Shown: piece by piece, positions 35,487 to 45,476 of the stretch
Numbering within the stretch: the first letter of the stretch is position 1
How the letters are laid out: each line of letters starts with the position of its first letter
NCBI RefSeq assembly: GCF_029873215.1
Contig: NZ_CP123620.1
Location: 1,674,001-1,738,000, forward strand
Direction of reading: 5' to 3'
DNA from: Nocardioides sp. BP30
GTDB taxonomy: Bacteria; Actinomycetota; Actinomycetes; Propionibacteriales; Nocardioidaceae
Length of the DNA: 64,000 nt
The notes under the pieces: generated by a model
The model's database searches: none
The model's input: only the letters and a program-made list of their open reading frames with translations
Told to the model about the DNA's origin: nothing
Made by a program: the position numbers and the translations under genes

Positions 35487-36856
35487 GCTCGACCAGCAGC
35501 ACCACCCGGACGGCCGGTCGGCAGGCAACTGCGGACCGGCCGTCCGGCTCTGCCTCCTCCGGCGCCACCCAGCCGGCCGGCTCCACCGAGGAGCTCGAGC
35601 CTGGGGTGCACCGCACCGTCCTGACCAGCGGCCTGCGGGTCGTCACCGAGCAGATGCCGGGCGTGCGGTCGGCCGCGATCGGCGTATGGGTCGGCGTCGG
35701 CTCACGCGACGAGAACGCCGCGACCGACACCGCGAGCACCCACGGCTGCTCGCACTTCCTCGAGCACCTGCTCTTCAAGGGCACCTCCGAGCGCAGCGCG
35801 CTGGACATCTCGGTCGCGCTCGACGCGGTGGGTGGCGAGTTCAACGCCTTCACCGCCAAGGAGTACACCTGCTTCCACGCCCGGGTGCTCGACGAGGACC
35901 TCGAGCTGGCCGTCGACATCATCGGCGACATGATCACCTCCTCGCTGCTCACCGACGAGGACGTCGAGGCCGAACGCGACGTCATCCTGGACGAGATCGC
36001 GATGCACGACGACGATCCCGACGACGTGGTGCATAACCTCTTCGCCGCTCAGGCGTGGGGGGAGGACACGCCGCTGGGCCGCGGCATCGCCGGCACGGTG
36101 GAGTCCATCGAAGCGCTGACCCGCGATCAGATCGAGGCGTTCTACCGCGAGCACTACCGTCCGGAGAACATCGTCATCTCCGCGGCCGGCAACCTCGCCC
36201 ACGGGACCGTCGTGGCGCTGGTCGAGCGCGCGTTCGCCCGCAACGGCTTCCTGGCAGGCGTCGCCGCTCCGGTGCCGCCGCGCACGGGTGAACCGCTCCG
36301 GGTGGCGCCGGGCGAGGTGCGGGCCACCCGGCCCTTCGAGCAGGTCAACGTGGTCCTCGGGATGGAGGGCCTGCGGCGTGACGACGATCGTCGGTTCGCC
36401 CTCGGCATCGTCAACGCGGCCCTCGGCGGCGGTACGTCCTCGCGTCTCTTCCAGGAGGTGCGCGAGCACCGCGGCCTGGCGTACTCGGTCTACTCCTTCG
36501 CCGGTGCCCACGCCGAGAGCGGGCTGGTCGGCGTGGCCGTCGGCTGCCTGCCGAGCAAGGTCGAGGAGGTTCTCGACGTGGTGCGTCAGGAGTTGCGGGC
36601 GCTGGCGGCCGAGGGCATCACCGCCGAGGAGGTCGCCCGCGGCAAGGGGCAGCTCCGCGGTGGTCTAGTGCTCGGCCTGGAGGACCCGGCCTCGCGGATG
36701 TCGCGGCTGGGCAAGGCCGAGCTCGTCCACGACGAGCTGCTGACCATCGACCAGGTGCTCGACCGGATCAGCTCGGTGACGGTGGAGGAGTGCCGGGACG
36801 TGGCGGCCGAGATCTTCAGTCGCCCCGAGATCCTGGCCATCGTCGGCCCCCGTTGA
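35483..36856 (+). CDS. M16-family zinc metallopeptidase (processing-peptidase-like)
   Basis: A 457-residue insulinase-type protease. [13 protein letters not shown] carries the inverted zinc motif HxxEH (His91, Glu94, His95). The downstream [20 protein letters not shown] and [20 protein letters not shown] contain the third ligand region, and the C-terminal M16 half ([24 protein letters not shown]) is the R/Y pair motif. The location directly after pnp matches Mycobacterium (Rv2782c). The GTG overlaps the pnp stop codon. The TGA at 36854-36856 is the first three bases of a 22-bp tandem repeat. Confidence 0.92.
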   Translation: MSSTSSTTRTAGRQATADRPSGSASSGATQPAGSTEELEPGVHRTVLTSGLRVVTEQMPGVRSAAIGVWVGVGSRDENAATDTASTHGCSHFLEHLLFKGTSERSALDISVALDAVGGEFNAFTAKEYTCFHARVLDEDLELAVDIIGDMITSSLLTDEDVEAERDVILDEIAMHDDDPDDVVHNLFAAQAWGEDTPLGRGIAGTVESIEALTRDQIEAFYREHYRPENIVISAAGNLAHGTVVALVERAFARNGFLAGVAAPVPPRTGEPLRVAPGEVRATRPFEQVNVVLGMEGLRRDDDRRFALGIVNAALGGGTSSRLFQEVREHRGLAYSVYSFAGAHAESGLVGVAVGCLPSKVEEVLDVVRQELRALAAEGITAEEVARGKGQLRGGLVLGLEDPASRMSRLGKAELVHDELLTIDQVLDRISSVTVEECRDVAAEIFSRPEILAIVGPR

Positions 36857-36941
36857 TTCGGGCCTGCGTCCGGGTTGAGTCGGGTCTGCGTCCGGGTTGA
36901 GTCGGGCCTGCGTTCGGGTTGAGTCGGGGGTCTGACCGGGT
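36854..36941 (+). repeat. 22-bp tandem array (4 units) starting on the M16 gene stop codon
   Basis: Four units of exactly 22 bp (36854, 36876, 36898, 36920) begin TGATTCGGGCCTGCGTCC or variants of it. The fourth unit is the most diverged. The first TGA is the M16 stop codon. There are no unique spacers. Confidence 0.9.
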
Positions 36942-36981
36942 TGCTGGGTCGGGGTGGGTGCCGTGCGGCGCCCGCCGCCCA

Positions 36982-37051
36982 CCGCCGAGGCAGACCTACC
37001 GCCGCGCGGCGCTCCTTCGTCGCGGCGCGTCGTCCGGTAGCGCCTCGGCGG
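36982..37051. repeat. Long interrupted hairpin between the two 22-bp arrays
   Basis: Outer arms CCGCCGAGGC (36982-36991) and GCCTCGGCGG (37042-37051) pair perfectly. Inside them CTACCG (36996-37001) pairs with CGGTAG (37035-37040), and further GC pairs lie within. This 70-bp fold sits in the middle of the 395-bp gene-free stretch 36857-37251, which holds no supported gene. Confidence 0.7.
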
Positions 37052-37122
37052 CGCACGTCGGTCACCGCCCGGCGCTCGTCCTCGCCCCATCCGGCCGTGC
37101 CCGCGGTGCTGCAGCAGTGCGC

Positions 37123-37251
37123 TGGGGGACGGAGGCCCGATTCGACGGGGACGGAGGCCCGATTCGACGGGGACGGAGGCCCGATTCGACGGGGACGGAG
37201 GCCCGCTTGGGCGGGGACGGAGGCCCGATTCGGCGGGGACGGAGGCCCGAG

Positions 37252-37254
<3 letters not shown>
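37123..37254 (-). repeat. 22-bp tandem array (6 units) starting on the methyltransferase stop codon
   Basis: Six adjacent 22-bp units, read on the minus strand from 37254, begin TGACTCGGGCCTCCGTCC, then CGAATCGGGCCTCCGTCC and variants. The first TGA (37254-37252) is the stop codon of the methyltransferase. Units match those of the facing array at 17 of 22 positions in the comparison made, in inverted orientation. Confidence 0.92.
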
Positions 37255-38611
<1,357 letters not shown>

Positions 38612-38614
<3 letters not shown>

Positions 38615-38671
38615 GCGACCTACCGGCTGAGCGACCTAACAGCCGTGCGACCCCGGCCGTGCGACCCCGCG
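38612..38671 (+). repeat. Degenerate tandem repeats starting on the dapB stop codon
   Basis: Two 16-bp units, TGAGCGACCTACCGGC (38612) and TGAGCGACCTAACAGC (38628), are followed by two 14-bp units, CGTGCGACCCCGGC (38644) and CGTGCGACCCCGCG (38658). The first TGA is the dapB stop codon. Confidence 0.75.
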
Positions 38672-38700
38672 AGTGCTGCGCCGGCCCGGGCGGCGGCTGC

Positions 38701-39285
38701 TCAGCGGTAGGTGTCCGGCAGCTGCTCGCCCACCCGCCGCTGCGGCTTGGGGGAGCGGATCCAGCGCAGCTGCATGGCGCGCGAGCACATGTACCACGTC
38801 AGGCCCCGGGTGGGGACCCCGGGGAAGCGGCGGGCGAGCTGGCGACCCAGCCCGACCCGCAGGACGAGCATGTTGAGCGCGATCACCACGATCAGGACCA
38901 GCATGATGTCGTTGAAGATCTGCACCACGTTCGTCGGGAGGAAGAACGCCGGGACGAGGCAGACGAAGACGATGGGCAGCGCGAACTCGGCGAAGGTCAC
39001 CTTGGTGTCGAGGTAGTCGCGCACGAACCGTCGCACCGGGCCCTTGTCGCGCATCGGCAGGTAACGCTCGTCTCCGGTGCGCAGTGCCGCGCGCATCTTC
39101 GCCGTACCCTCCGTGCGGGCCGCGCGCTGTGCGGCAGCGGCGGCGCGGCGGTCGTGCGGCGCTCGCGCACGCGCCTTGGCGGCGGCCTCCGCCTCCTTGC
39201 GGGTGGGGGTCGGACGGCCCTTCCCGCCGGACTTGGTGGTGTCGATGACGGCGGGCTCGGCGGCCTCGGACTTGCGACGGAACAA
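38701..39285 (-). CDS. DUF3043 membrane protein
   Basis: A 194-residue protein. The first ~75 residues are Ala/Arg/Lys-rich and cytoplasmic (KRK-type charge), with the conserved RKEAEAAAKARARAPHDRRA and GDERYLPMRDKGPVRRFVRD. Two hydrophobic segments follow (FALPIVFVCLVPAFFLP and IMLVLIVVIALNMLVLRV), matching DUF3043, a family found mainly in actinobacteria with no established function. The start codon is TTG at 39285, with GAAGG a few bases upstream. It diverges from the psp-like operon. Confidence 0.85.
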   Translation of the reverse strand: MFRRKSEAAEPAVIDTTKSGGKGRPTPTRKEAEAAAKARARAPHDRRAAAAAQRAARTEGTAKMRAALRTGDERYLPMRDKGPVRRFVRDYLDTKVTFAEFALPIVFVCLVPAFFLPTNVVQIFNDIMLVLIVVIALNMLVLRVGLGRQLARRFPGVPTRGLTWYMCSRAMQLRWIRSPKPQRRVGEQLPDTYR

Positions 39286-39374
39286 CTGACGGCCTTCAGG
39301 TCTCGGAGTAGTGCAGCGCTCAGCCTAACCGCCCGAATGCCCGATCCTGCTGGCAGCGGCTTGCAACAGCGCCG

Positions 39375-39380
39375 TAGGGT
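39375..39380 (+). promoter_or_regulatory. -10 hexamer TAGGGT of the pspA operon
   Basis: TAGGGT lies 54 bp before the pspA ATG, giving a leader of about 45 bases. Confidence 0.45.
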
Positions 39381-39434
39381 GATCTCACCGGCGCCGAGTG
39401 GTGCCCACGCGTGCGAGAGAGGCAGTCGTCGTCC

Positions 39435-40226
39435 ATGAGTCTGATGAAGCGCATGAGCCTGATCTTCAAGGCGAAGGCGAACAAGGCCCTCGACAAGGCC
39501 GAGGACCCGCGCGAGGTGCTGGACTACAGCTACACCAAGCAGCTGGAGCTCCTCACCAACGTGCGCAAGGGCGTCGCCGACGTGGCGACGAGCCGCAAGC
39601 GGATCGAGCTGCAGATGAACCAGCTCCAGCAGCAGGCCGACAAGCTCCAGGGCCAGGCGCAGCAGGCGATCAACGTCAACCGGGAGGACCTCGCCCGCGA
39701 GGCGCTGACCCGCAAGTCCGGGCTCACCCAGCAGATCGCCGACCTGCAGACCCAGCACGCCAACCTGCAGGGGGAGGAGGAGAAGCTGATCCTCGCCCAG
39801 CAGCGGCTCCAGGCCAAGGTCGAGGCGTTCCGCACCAAGAAGGAGACGATCAAGGCCACCTACACCGCCGCGCAGGCCCAGACCAAGATCAATGACGCGG
39901 TCGCGGGCATCGGCGAGGAGATGGGTGACATCGGCCTGGCGATCCAGCGGGCCGAGGACAAGACCGCCCAGATGCAGGCCCGTGCCGGCGCCGTCGACGA
40001 GCTGCTCGCCTCGGGTGCGCTCGAGGACCTGACCGCGCAGCCGGGCGACGACATCGCCAAGCAGCTCAACGAGCTCAGCTCGCAGAACGACGTCGAGCTC
40101 GAGCTGGCGAAGCTGAAGGGCCTCGACGCCCCGGCTGCCCCCCAGGCCATCGAGCAGGGCCAGGTCGCCTCCGGTGCGCCCCTCGACGTACCGGCGAACG
40201 AGACCAGGCCGGAGGCCCAGTCGTGA
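39435..40226 (+). CDS. pspA: PspA/IM30-family membrane-stress protein
   Basis: A 263-residue coiled-coil protein of the ESCRT-III-like PspA/Vipp1 family, which forms scaffolds on the cytoplasmic face of a stressed membrane. Long heptad stretches run through residues ~25-200 (REVLDYSYTKQLELLTNVRK, LQQQADKLQGQAQQAI, RLQAKVEAFRTKKETIKATY). The C-terminus is Pro/Ala-rich and probably flexible. The start at ATG 39435 (MSLMKRMSLIFKAKANKALD) keeps the amphipathic N-terminal helix intact; GTG 39411 is less likely. It is the first gene of a four-gene set and overlaps the next gene by four bases. Confidence 0.94.
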   Translation: MSLMKRMSLIFKAKANKALDKAEDPREVLDYSYTKQLELLTNVRKGVADVATSRKRIELQMNQLQQQADKLQGQAQQAINVNREDLAREALTRKSGLTQQIADLQTQHANLQGEEEKLILAQQRLQAKVEAFRTKKETIKATYTAAQAQTKINDAVAGIGEEMGDIGLAIQRAEDKTAQMQARAGAVDELLASGALEDLTAQPGDDIAKQLNELSSQNDVELELAKLKGLDAPAAPQAIEQGQVASGAPLDVPANETRPEAQS

Positions 40227-40501
40227 TCGTGCGCATCCTCTCCGAGGGACAGTACGACGTCGCCGACGCGGCGCTCGACCGGCTCAACGAGCTCGACAGT
40301 GCCGTGGAGACGGCCGTGGCCGCCGGCGACGAGAGCGCCTTCCGGGCGGCCCTCGCCGCCCTGCTCGACGGCGTGCGCAGCGTCGGAACACCGCACGCCG
40401 AGGACGACTTCATCGAATCGGACCTGATCCTTCCGCCGGCCGACGCCGCGCTGGAGGAGGTCCGCGAGATGCTCGCGGACGACGGCCTCATCCCCGGTTG
40501 A
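40223..40501 (+). CDS. pspAA: PspA-associated protein PspAA
   Basis: A 92-residue protein, MIVRILSEGQYDVADAALDR to ADAALEEVREMLADDGLIPG, matching the small PspAA family encoded next to PspA in actinobacteria and some archaea. The name is a family label, and PspA binding or regulation is proposed from gene order. Its GTG overlaps the pspA TGA, so synthesis is coupled. The acidic pattern near the middle (GTPHAEDDFIESDLILP) is characteristic. Confidence 0.9.
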   Translation: MIVRILSEGQYDVADAALDRLNELDSAVETAVAAGDESAFRAALAALLDGVRSVGTPHAEDDFIESDLILPPADAALEEVREMLADDGLIPG

Positions 40502-40558
40502 GCCAGGGAACCTCCACGCCGTCGCGCGCGTTGAAGGCAGGGGAGGAGAGGGACTGAG

Positions 40559-41476
40559 ATGGCACGTACACGCTTCGCCCCCGATGCGGGGCTCACCGCC
40601 CGGATGACCTCGGTGGTCTTCCTGCTCGGCGCGGTCTTCGTCGCGCTGATCGTCGTGGTGATGCTCATCCTGCCGCCGCAGTTCGCGCCCATCATCGCGC
40701 TGATCGGGCTGGGCGTGGCCTGGTGGCAGTGGTACAACTCCGACACCGTCGCGATGAGGGCGATGCGCGCCCGCGAGGTCAGCGCCCAGGATGCTCCCGA
40801 GCTCTACGGGATGGTGCAGCGCCTGTGCACCCTGGCGGACATGCCGATGCCGCGGGTCGGGGTTGCCGACACCGACATCCCGAACGCGTTCGCCACCGGT
40901 CGTTCGCCGAAGCGTGCGGTCGTCGTGGTCACCACCGGCATCCTGCGCCGCCTCGACGCGGAGGAGCTCGAAGGCGTGCTCGCGCACGAGCTGTCCCACG
41001 TCGCGCACCGCGACGTCCTGGTGATGACGGTTGCCTCCAGCGCCGGGATCATCGCCGGTGGGCTGGCGCGCGGTGCGCAGTACGGCGCCCTCTTCGGCGG
41101 CGACCGTCGCGACCGGAACAACAACGGTGCGCCGCTGTGGCTCGTGGTGCTGCTCGTCTCCCTGGTCACCTACGCGGTGAGCTTCCTGCTGCTCCGGTTG
41201 CTCTCCCGTTACCGCGAGCTGGCCGCCGACCGCGCCGGCGCGCAGCTGACGATGAAGCCACGGGCCCTGGCCAGCGCCCTGCAGAAGATCACCGGGGAGA
41301 TCAACCGGATCCCGCAGCAGGACCTGCGCGCCTCCCAGGCCATGAACGCCTTCTTCATCGCCCCGGCCATCAGCGGCGTCTCCCTCAGCACCCTCACCTC
41401 CACGCACCCCTCCCTGGAGCAGCGGCTCGCCCAGCTGGCCCGGATCGAGGCCGAGCTCGGCCGGCCCACGGCCTAG
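40559..41476 (+). CDS. htpX: HtpX-type membrane metalloprotease (M48)
   Basis: A 305-residue membrane protease for quality control of membrane proteins. Two hydrophobic segments near the N-terminus are followed by LEGVLAHELSHVAHRDVLVM with the zinc motif HExxH (His143, Glu144, His147). RYRELAADRAGAQLT supplies the third ligand Glu in the ExxxD motif. Further membrane segments (LVVLLVSLVTYAVSFLLLRL) precede it. AGGGGAGGAGAGG lies just before the ATG. Placement between pspAA and pspAB suggests joint use in membrane stress. Confidence 0.93.
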   Translation: MARTRFAPDAGLTARMTSVVFLLGAVFVALIVVVMLILPPQFAPIIALIGLGVAWWQWYNSDTVAMRAMRAREVSAQDAPELYGMVQRLCTLADMPMPRVGVADTDIPNAFATGRSPKRAVVVVTTGILRRLDAEELEGVLAHELSHVAHRDVLVMTVASSAGIIAGGLARGAQYGALFGGDRRDRNNNGAPLWLVVLLVSLVTYAVSFLLLRLLSRYRELAADRAGAQLTMKPRALASALQKITGEINRIPQQDLRASQAMNAFFIAPAISGVSLSTLTSTHPSLEQRLAQLARIEAELGRPTA

Positions 41477-41488
41477 GGATCGCCGACG

Positions 41489-42076
41489 ATGAGCTTCTGG
41501 GGAGCGCTGACCGGGCGGAGCAAGCCCAAGCAGGCCAATCTCGACGCGCTCTTCGGCGTACCGTCTGCGGCGTTGACGCTGCAGAGCGCCCTCGGGTTCG
41601 TCCCTACTGGCGACGGCGCCGTGTGCTACCGGGCGGCCGCGGGAGCGGGCTTCGCCGACGCACAGCACGACCTGGTCGCCCTGCTCGCCCAGGGGGAGGG
41701 CGCGCCCCAGGTCAGCACCCAGACCGACGGCTACGGCTTCACCTGGCTGCTGGTCGACCACGAGCCGCTCGACCCGCAGGCACCGGACCTGACCGCCCTG
41801 TGCACCGACCTGCACGCCGTCAACACGACGCTGGAGCAGGACGGCTTCGGCCCCGGGCTGCTGTGCTCGCTGATCCCGTTCGCCGACTCCGCCGGACGCT
41901 CGGTCGCGCTGGTCTACCTCTACAAGCAGGGCACCTTCTATCCCTTCGCCCCCACCGGCGCTGACAGCCGCGACAACCTGCTCGAGATCCAGATCAGGGA
42001 TGCGCTGAAGAACGAGCTGCCGCTGGAGCCCGACCTGGCGCGCTGGATGGCGCTGTGGGGTGCTCCCGGTCTCTGA
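41489..42076 (+). CDS. pspAB: PspA-associated protein PspAB
   Basis: A 195-residue protein matching the PspAB family that accompanies PspA-PspAA-HtpX. It begins MSFWGALTGRSKPKQANLDA and contains FGVPSAALTLQSALGF, LYKQGTFYPFAPTGADSRDN and LEIQIRDALKNELPLEPDLA, with a final WMALWG. No enzyme motif or membrane segment is visible. Its role is inferred only from conserved gene order. It starts 12 bases after htpX and ends the operon; no clear terminator is seen before the export operon. Confidence 0.88.
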   Translation: MSFWGALTGRSKPKQANLDALFGVPSAALTLQSALGFVPTGDGAVCYRAAAGAGFADAQHDLVALLAQGEGAPQVSTQTDGYGFTWLLVDHEPLDPQAPDLTALCTDLHAVNTTLEQDGFGPGLLCSLIPFADSAGRSVALVYLYKQGTFYPFAPTGADSRDNLLEIQIRDALKNELPLEPDLARWMALWGAPGL

Positions 42077-42136
42077 GGGACCCGGCGCCAGGCCCCTGGC
42101 TGGTGCCTGCTGACGCCGCCACCGCCAGCAGCTGAA

Positions 42137-42155
42137 CCTGTGAGGAGATCACAGG
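42137..42155 (+). promoter_or_regulatory. Inverted repeat CCTGTGA-N5-TCACAGG upstream of the export operon
   Basis: Arms 42137-42143 and 42149-42155 form a perfect 7-bp dyad with a 5-base spacer, 86 bp before the adaptor start. GAACCTGTG (42134-42142) recurs in the hairpin just before the operon's response regulator gene. It is a candidate operator for that regulator or an outside one. Confidence 0.5.
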
Positions 42156-42240
42156 ATCGTCTTTGCCTTGCCCATGGGCTTCTTTCAGGCATCGTCGCGA
42201 GGCTCTTCCCGTCCTTACGAACGTGAAGAGGTGGCGTGAA

Positions 42241-43479
42241 GTGAAGCGCAGGTTGAGGCGACCGGGGAAGCGGGGCTGGCTCGCCGTGCTCGTCGCGGCC
42301 CTTGTGGTGGCCGGCGGTGTCGGGATGTGGCTGACGACCCGCGACGACGGGACCGCCGCCACCCAGGCCCTCACGGCCACCGCATCGTCCGGGACGGTCA
42401 AGCAGAGCGTGTCCGCGTCGGGGACGGTGGAGCCGGCGAAGACGGCTGATCTGGACTTCGGTGTCTCGGGCACGGTGACCAAGGTGTACGTCGCCGCTGG
42501 TGACACGGTGCGGAAGGGTCAGGCGATCGCGAAGGTCGACAGCGCGGCGTTGGTGGCCGCCCGGACCGCCGCTCAGGCCTCCTACGACGCGGCGGTGACC
42601 CAGCACAGCGTGGACATCGACGACGATGCCTCGGATGTGCAGCTCGCGGCGGATCAGACAGCTGTGCTGTCGGCGAAGTCGGATCTGGAGTCGGCCGAGC
42701 AGGACGTGGCGGACGCGGTGCTGCGTTCGACGATCAACGGGACCGTCTCGGCGATCGACCTGGCCGTGGGTGACGTGGTGAGCGGCTCGGGCTCGAGCGG
42801 CTCCAGTGCGAGCGGCAGTTCGGGCGGCTCCGGCAGCTCGGGCAGCTCGCTGTCGAACGCGGCCAGCACCAGCACGTCGAGCAGTGCGGTCACGATCACC
42901 TCGACGAACAGGTACGTCGTGGACGCCACCGTCTCGGCCGATGAGGCGACCCAGGTGAAGAAGGGGATGCAGGCCACGATCACCGTCACCGGGAGCACCG
43001 CGAGCATCTATGGGACCGTCGCCTCGGTGGGGCTGGTCGCGCAGACCAGTGACAGCGGTGCGGCTGTCTTCCCGGTCACGATCGATGTCACGGGTGCGCA
43101 GAAGGATCTGTACGCCGGCACCAGCGCGACGGCGTCCATCACCGTCAAGCAGGTCGAGAACGTGCTGACGGTGAGCAGCCGGGCCATCCAGTCGTCCGGC
43201 AGCAGCACCTATGTGATGAAGATGGTGAACGGCAAGGCCGTGAAGACGCCGGTCAAGATCGGCACCGTCTACGGCGCCACCACCCAGATCGTCTCCGGTC
43301 TCGCGGCCGGCGACACTGTCCAGATCCCGGGTGTCACCCTGCCCAGCGGTGCCGGCACGGGCACCACGCGGCGTGGGACGACGACGGGCGGCGGTCTCAC
43401 CGGTGGCGGTGGCTTCTCCGGTGGTTCCGGCGGCTTCCCCGGTGGCGGTACCGGTGGTTTCCCCGGTGGTGGGCAGTGA
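42241..43479 (+). CDS. MacA/HlyD-like periplasmic adaptor protein 1
   Basis: A 412-residue membrane-fusion/adaptor protein. A basic start (VKRRLRRPGKRGW) precedes one membrane helix (LAVLVAALVVAGGVGMWL). Next come the first half of a lipoyl-like domain (ASGTVEPAKTADLDFGVSGT, then GDTVRKGQAIAKVDS), a short helical hairpin, a Ser/Gly-rich insert (residues ~180-205), the beta-barrel part and a Gly-rich tail with two GGFPGGG motifs. GTG 42241 follows GAGGTGG. It is the first gene of an operon with a MacB-type ATPase and permease. In a one-membrane bacterium it would work on the outer face of the cell membrane, probably in export. Confidence 0.9.
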   Translation: MKRRLRRPGKRGWLAVLVAALVVAGGVGMWLTTRDDGTAATQALTATASSGTVKQSVSASGTVEPAKTADLDFGVSGTVTKVYVAAGDTVRKGQAIAKVDSAALVAARTAAQASYDAAVTQHSVDIDDDASDVQLAADQTAVLSAKSDLESAEQDVADAVLRSTINGTVSAIDLAVGDVVSGSGSSGSSASGSSGGSGSSGSSLSNAASTSTSSSAVTITSTNRYVVDATVSADEATQVKKGMQATITVTGSTASIYGTVASVGLVAQTSDSGAAVFPVTIDVTGAQKDLYAGTSATASITVKQVENVLTVSSRAIQSSGSSTYVMKMVNGKAVKTPVKIGTVYGATTQIVSGLAAGDTVQIPGVTLPSGAGTGTTRRGTTTGGGLTGGGGFSGGSGGFPGGGTGGFPGGGQ

Positions 43480-44237
43480 GTGCTGGGGGCTCGCCCGCGC
43501 TGGCCGGTTCGCCGGTGTCGGTGCCGGTGCCGGGGCCGGGGCCGGTGGTGGAGCTGGCCGGGATCCGGAAGACCTACCGCAGCGGGAGCATCGAGTTCGA
43601 GGCGCTGCGCGGTGTGGACATTCGCATCGACGAAGGGGAGTACGTCGCCGTCGTCGGCCCATCCGGGTCGGGCAAGTCGACCCTGATGAACATCCTGGGC
43701 TGCCTGGACAACCCGTCGGAAGGTGCCTACCTGCTCGGCGGCGAGGACGTCTCGACGATGTCGGAGGCCCAGCTGGCCCACGTCCGCAACCGGCGGATCG
43801 GGTTCGTGTTCCAGCAGTTCAACCTGCTGCCCTCGCTCCCGGCCTGGCGCAACGTCGAGCTGCCGCTGATCTATGCGGGCGTGCACCGTGCCGAACGGCG
43901 CGAGCGCGCGATCGCCGCGCTCGGGCGGGTGGGGCTCGGCGACCGCGTCGAGAACCGGCCGGGCGAGCTCTCCGGGGGTCAGCAGCAGCGGGTAGCGGTG
44001 GCGCGGGCCCTGGTCAGCGAGCCGGACATCATCTTGGCCGACGAGCCGACCGGGAATCTGGACTCCCACTCCACCGAGGCCGTGCTCGGCCTGCTCGACG
44101 AGCTGCACCGCAGTGGTCGCACGATCGTGCTGATCACCCACGAGGGCGAGGTCGCCGCGCGCGCCCAGCGCAACCTGGTCATCCGGGACGGTCAGATCAC
44201 CTCCGACGAACTCGTCACGGCTGGTGGTGTGGCATGA
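43476..44237 (+). CDS. MacB/LolD-type ABC transporter ATP-binding protein
   Basis: A 253-residue ATPase. After a Pro/Val-rich start of ~25 residues, VVELAGIRKTYRSGSIEFEA begins the core. Walker A is GPSGSGKST, the Q-loop is VFQQFNLLPSLPAWRNVELP, the signature is LSGGQQQR and Walker B with its neighbour is IILADEPTGNLDS. The sequence around GNLD is typical of the LolD/MacB group, which drives mechanotransmission rather than import. It overlaps the adaptor by four bases (GTGA) and the permease by four (ATGA), so three products are co-translated. Confidence 0.94.
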   Translation: MSAGGSPALAGSPVSVPVPGPGPVVELAGIRKTYRSGSIEFEALRGVDIRIDEGEYVAVVGPSGSGKSTLMNILGCLDNPSEGAYLLGGEDVSTMSEAQLAHVRNRRIGFVFQQFNLLPSLPAWRNVELPLIYAGVHRAERRERAIAALGRVGLGDRVENRPGELSGGQQQRVAVARALVSEPDIILADEPTGNLDSHSTEAVLGLLDELHRSGRTIVLITHEGEVAARAQRNLVIRDGQITSDELVTAGGVA

Positions 44238-45463
44238 GCTGGGTGGAGACGTTGCGTTCGGCGTTGGACGCCGTGCGGGCGCATCGGATGCGCAGCATCT
44301 TGACGATGTTGGGGATCGTGATCGGGATCTCCTCGGTGATCCTGACCGTGGGGTTCGGGCAGGGCGCTCAGGACAAGGTCAAGGACCAGATCAGTGCGCT
44401 CGGCTCGAATCTGCTGATCGTGTCTCCCGGAAGCACGACCAGTACGACGGGAGTGCGGGGTGGGTTCGGTTCGGCGTCCACGTTGACGTTGCAGGATGCC
44501 GAGGCGATCGGCGATGCGACGGTAGCGCCGGACGTGGAGCGGGTCGCGCCGCAGACCTCCTCCAGTGCGGAGCTGGTCAACGGCACCACCAACTGGACGA
44601 CCTCGGTGGTCGGGACCACGACCAGCTGGCCGCAGGTCCGCAAGCGCACGTTGACCGCGGGCCGGTTCTTCTCCGCGAGCGAGGCTGCGCAGGGAGCGAA
44701 CGTGGTGGTGCTGGGTGCTGACACCGCCAGCGAGTTGTTCTCGGGGCCGGTCAGTCCGGTCGGTCAGACGGTGAGCGTGGACGGTGCGCAGCTGACCGTG
44801 ATCGGGGTGCTCGCCTCGAGCGGGTCCTCCTCCAGCGGCACCAGCGAGGACGACCAGGCCGTGGTGCCGCTGAGCACCGCCAAGCGGCTGACCGGTTCGA
44901 CGAACGCCTCGGTCTCCACGATCTATGTCGAGGCCCGGGACGGCTCCAGCCTGTCCGCGGCGTACCAGGAGATCGAGGGGCTGTTGACCAACCTGCACGG
45001 GGTCAGCACCACCAGCGCCGACTTCTCGATCGCCTCCCAGCAGTCACTGGTGGCGACCGCCAACTCGACGAACAAGACCCTCACCGTCCTGCTGGCCGGC
45101 ATCGCGGGCATCTCGCTGCTGGTCGGTGGGATCGGGGTCATGAACATCATGCTGGTCTCGGTCACCGAACGGATCCGCGAGATCGGGCTGCGCAAGGCGC
45201 TCGGCGCTGCACCGCGGGTGATCCGACGACAGTTCCTGGTCGAGGCCTCACTGCTGGGCCTGGCCGGCGGTGTCGTGGGCGTGATCATCGCCGTGGTCGG
45301 CGCCGAGGTCCTGCCCCGCCTGATCGACCAGCCCGTCTCACTCTCGCTGCTGGCCACCGCCGGCGCCATCGGGACCTCCCTGGTCCTCGGCATCGGCTTC
45401 GGGGTCTATCCCGCCAGTCGCGCCGCCCGCCTCACCCCCATCGACGCCCTCCGCTCGGAATAG
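44234..45463 (+). CDS. MacB/FtsX-like ABC transporter permease
   Basis: A 409-residue permease. An N-terminal helix (RSILTMLGIVIGISSVILTV) leads to a large extracytoplasmic domain of about 220 residues. Three more helices follow with IGVMNIMLVSVTERIREIGL, the FtsX coupling region. The layout matches MacB (one helix, outer domain, three helices). It would work as a dimer with the ATPase and, with the adaptor, push substrates such as peptides, antibiotics or lipids outward. The substrate is unknown. Confidence 0.93.
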   Translation: MSWVETLRSALDAVRAHRMRSILTMLGIVIGISSVILTVGFGQGAQDKVKDQISALGSNLLIVSPGSTTSTTGVRGGFGSASTLTLQDAEAIGDATVAPDVERVAPQTSSSAELVNGTTNWTTSVVGTTTSWPQVRKRTLTAGRFFSASEAAQGANVVVLGADTASELFSGPVSPVGQTVSVDGAQLTVIGVLASSGSSSSGTSEDDQAVVPLSTAKRLTGSTNASVSTIYVEARDGSSLSAAYQEIEGLLTNLHGVSTTSADFSIASQQSLVATANSTNKTLTVLLAGIAGISLLVGGIGVMNIMLVSVTERIREIGLRKALGAAPRVIRRQFLVEASLLGLAGGVVGVIIAVVGAEVLPRLIDQPVSLSLLATAGAIGTSLVLGIGFGVYPASRAARLTPIDALRSE

Positions 45464-45476
45464 AAGGAGCCTGTTC

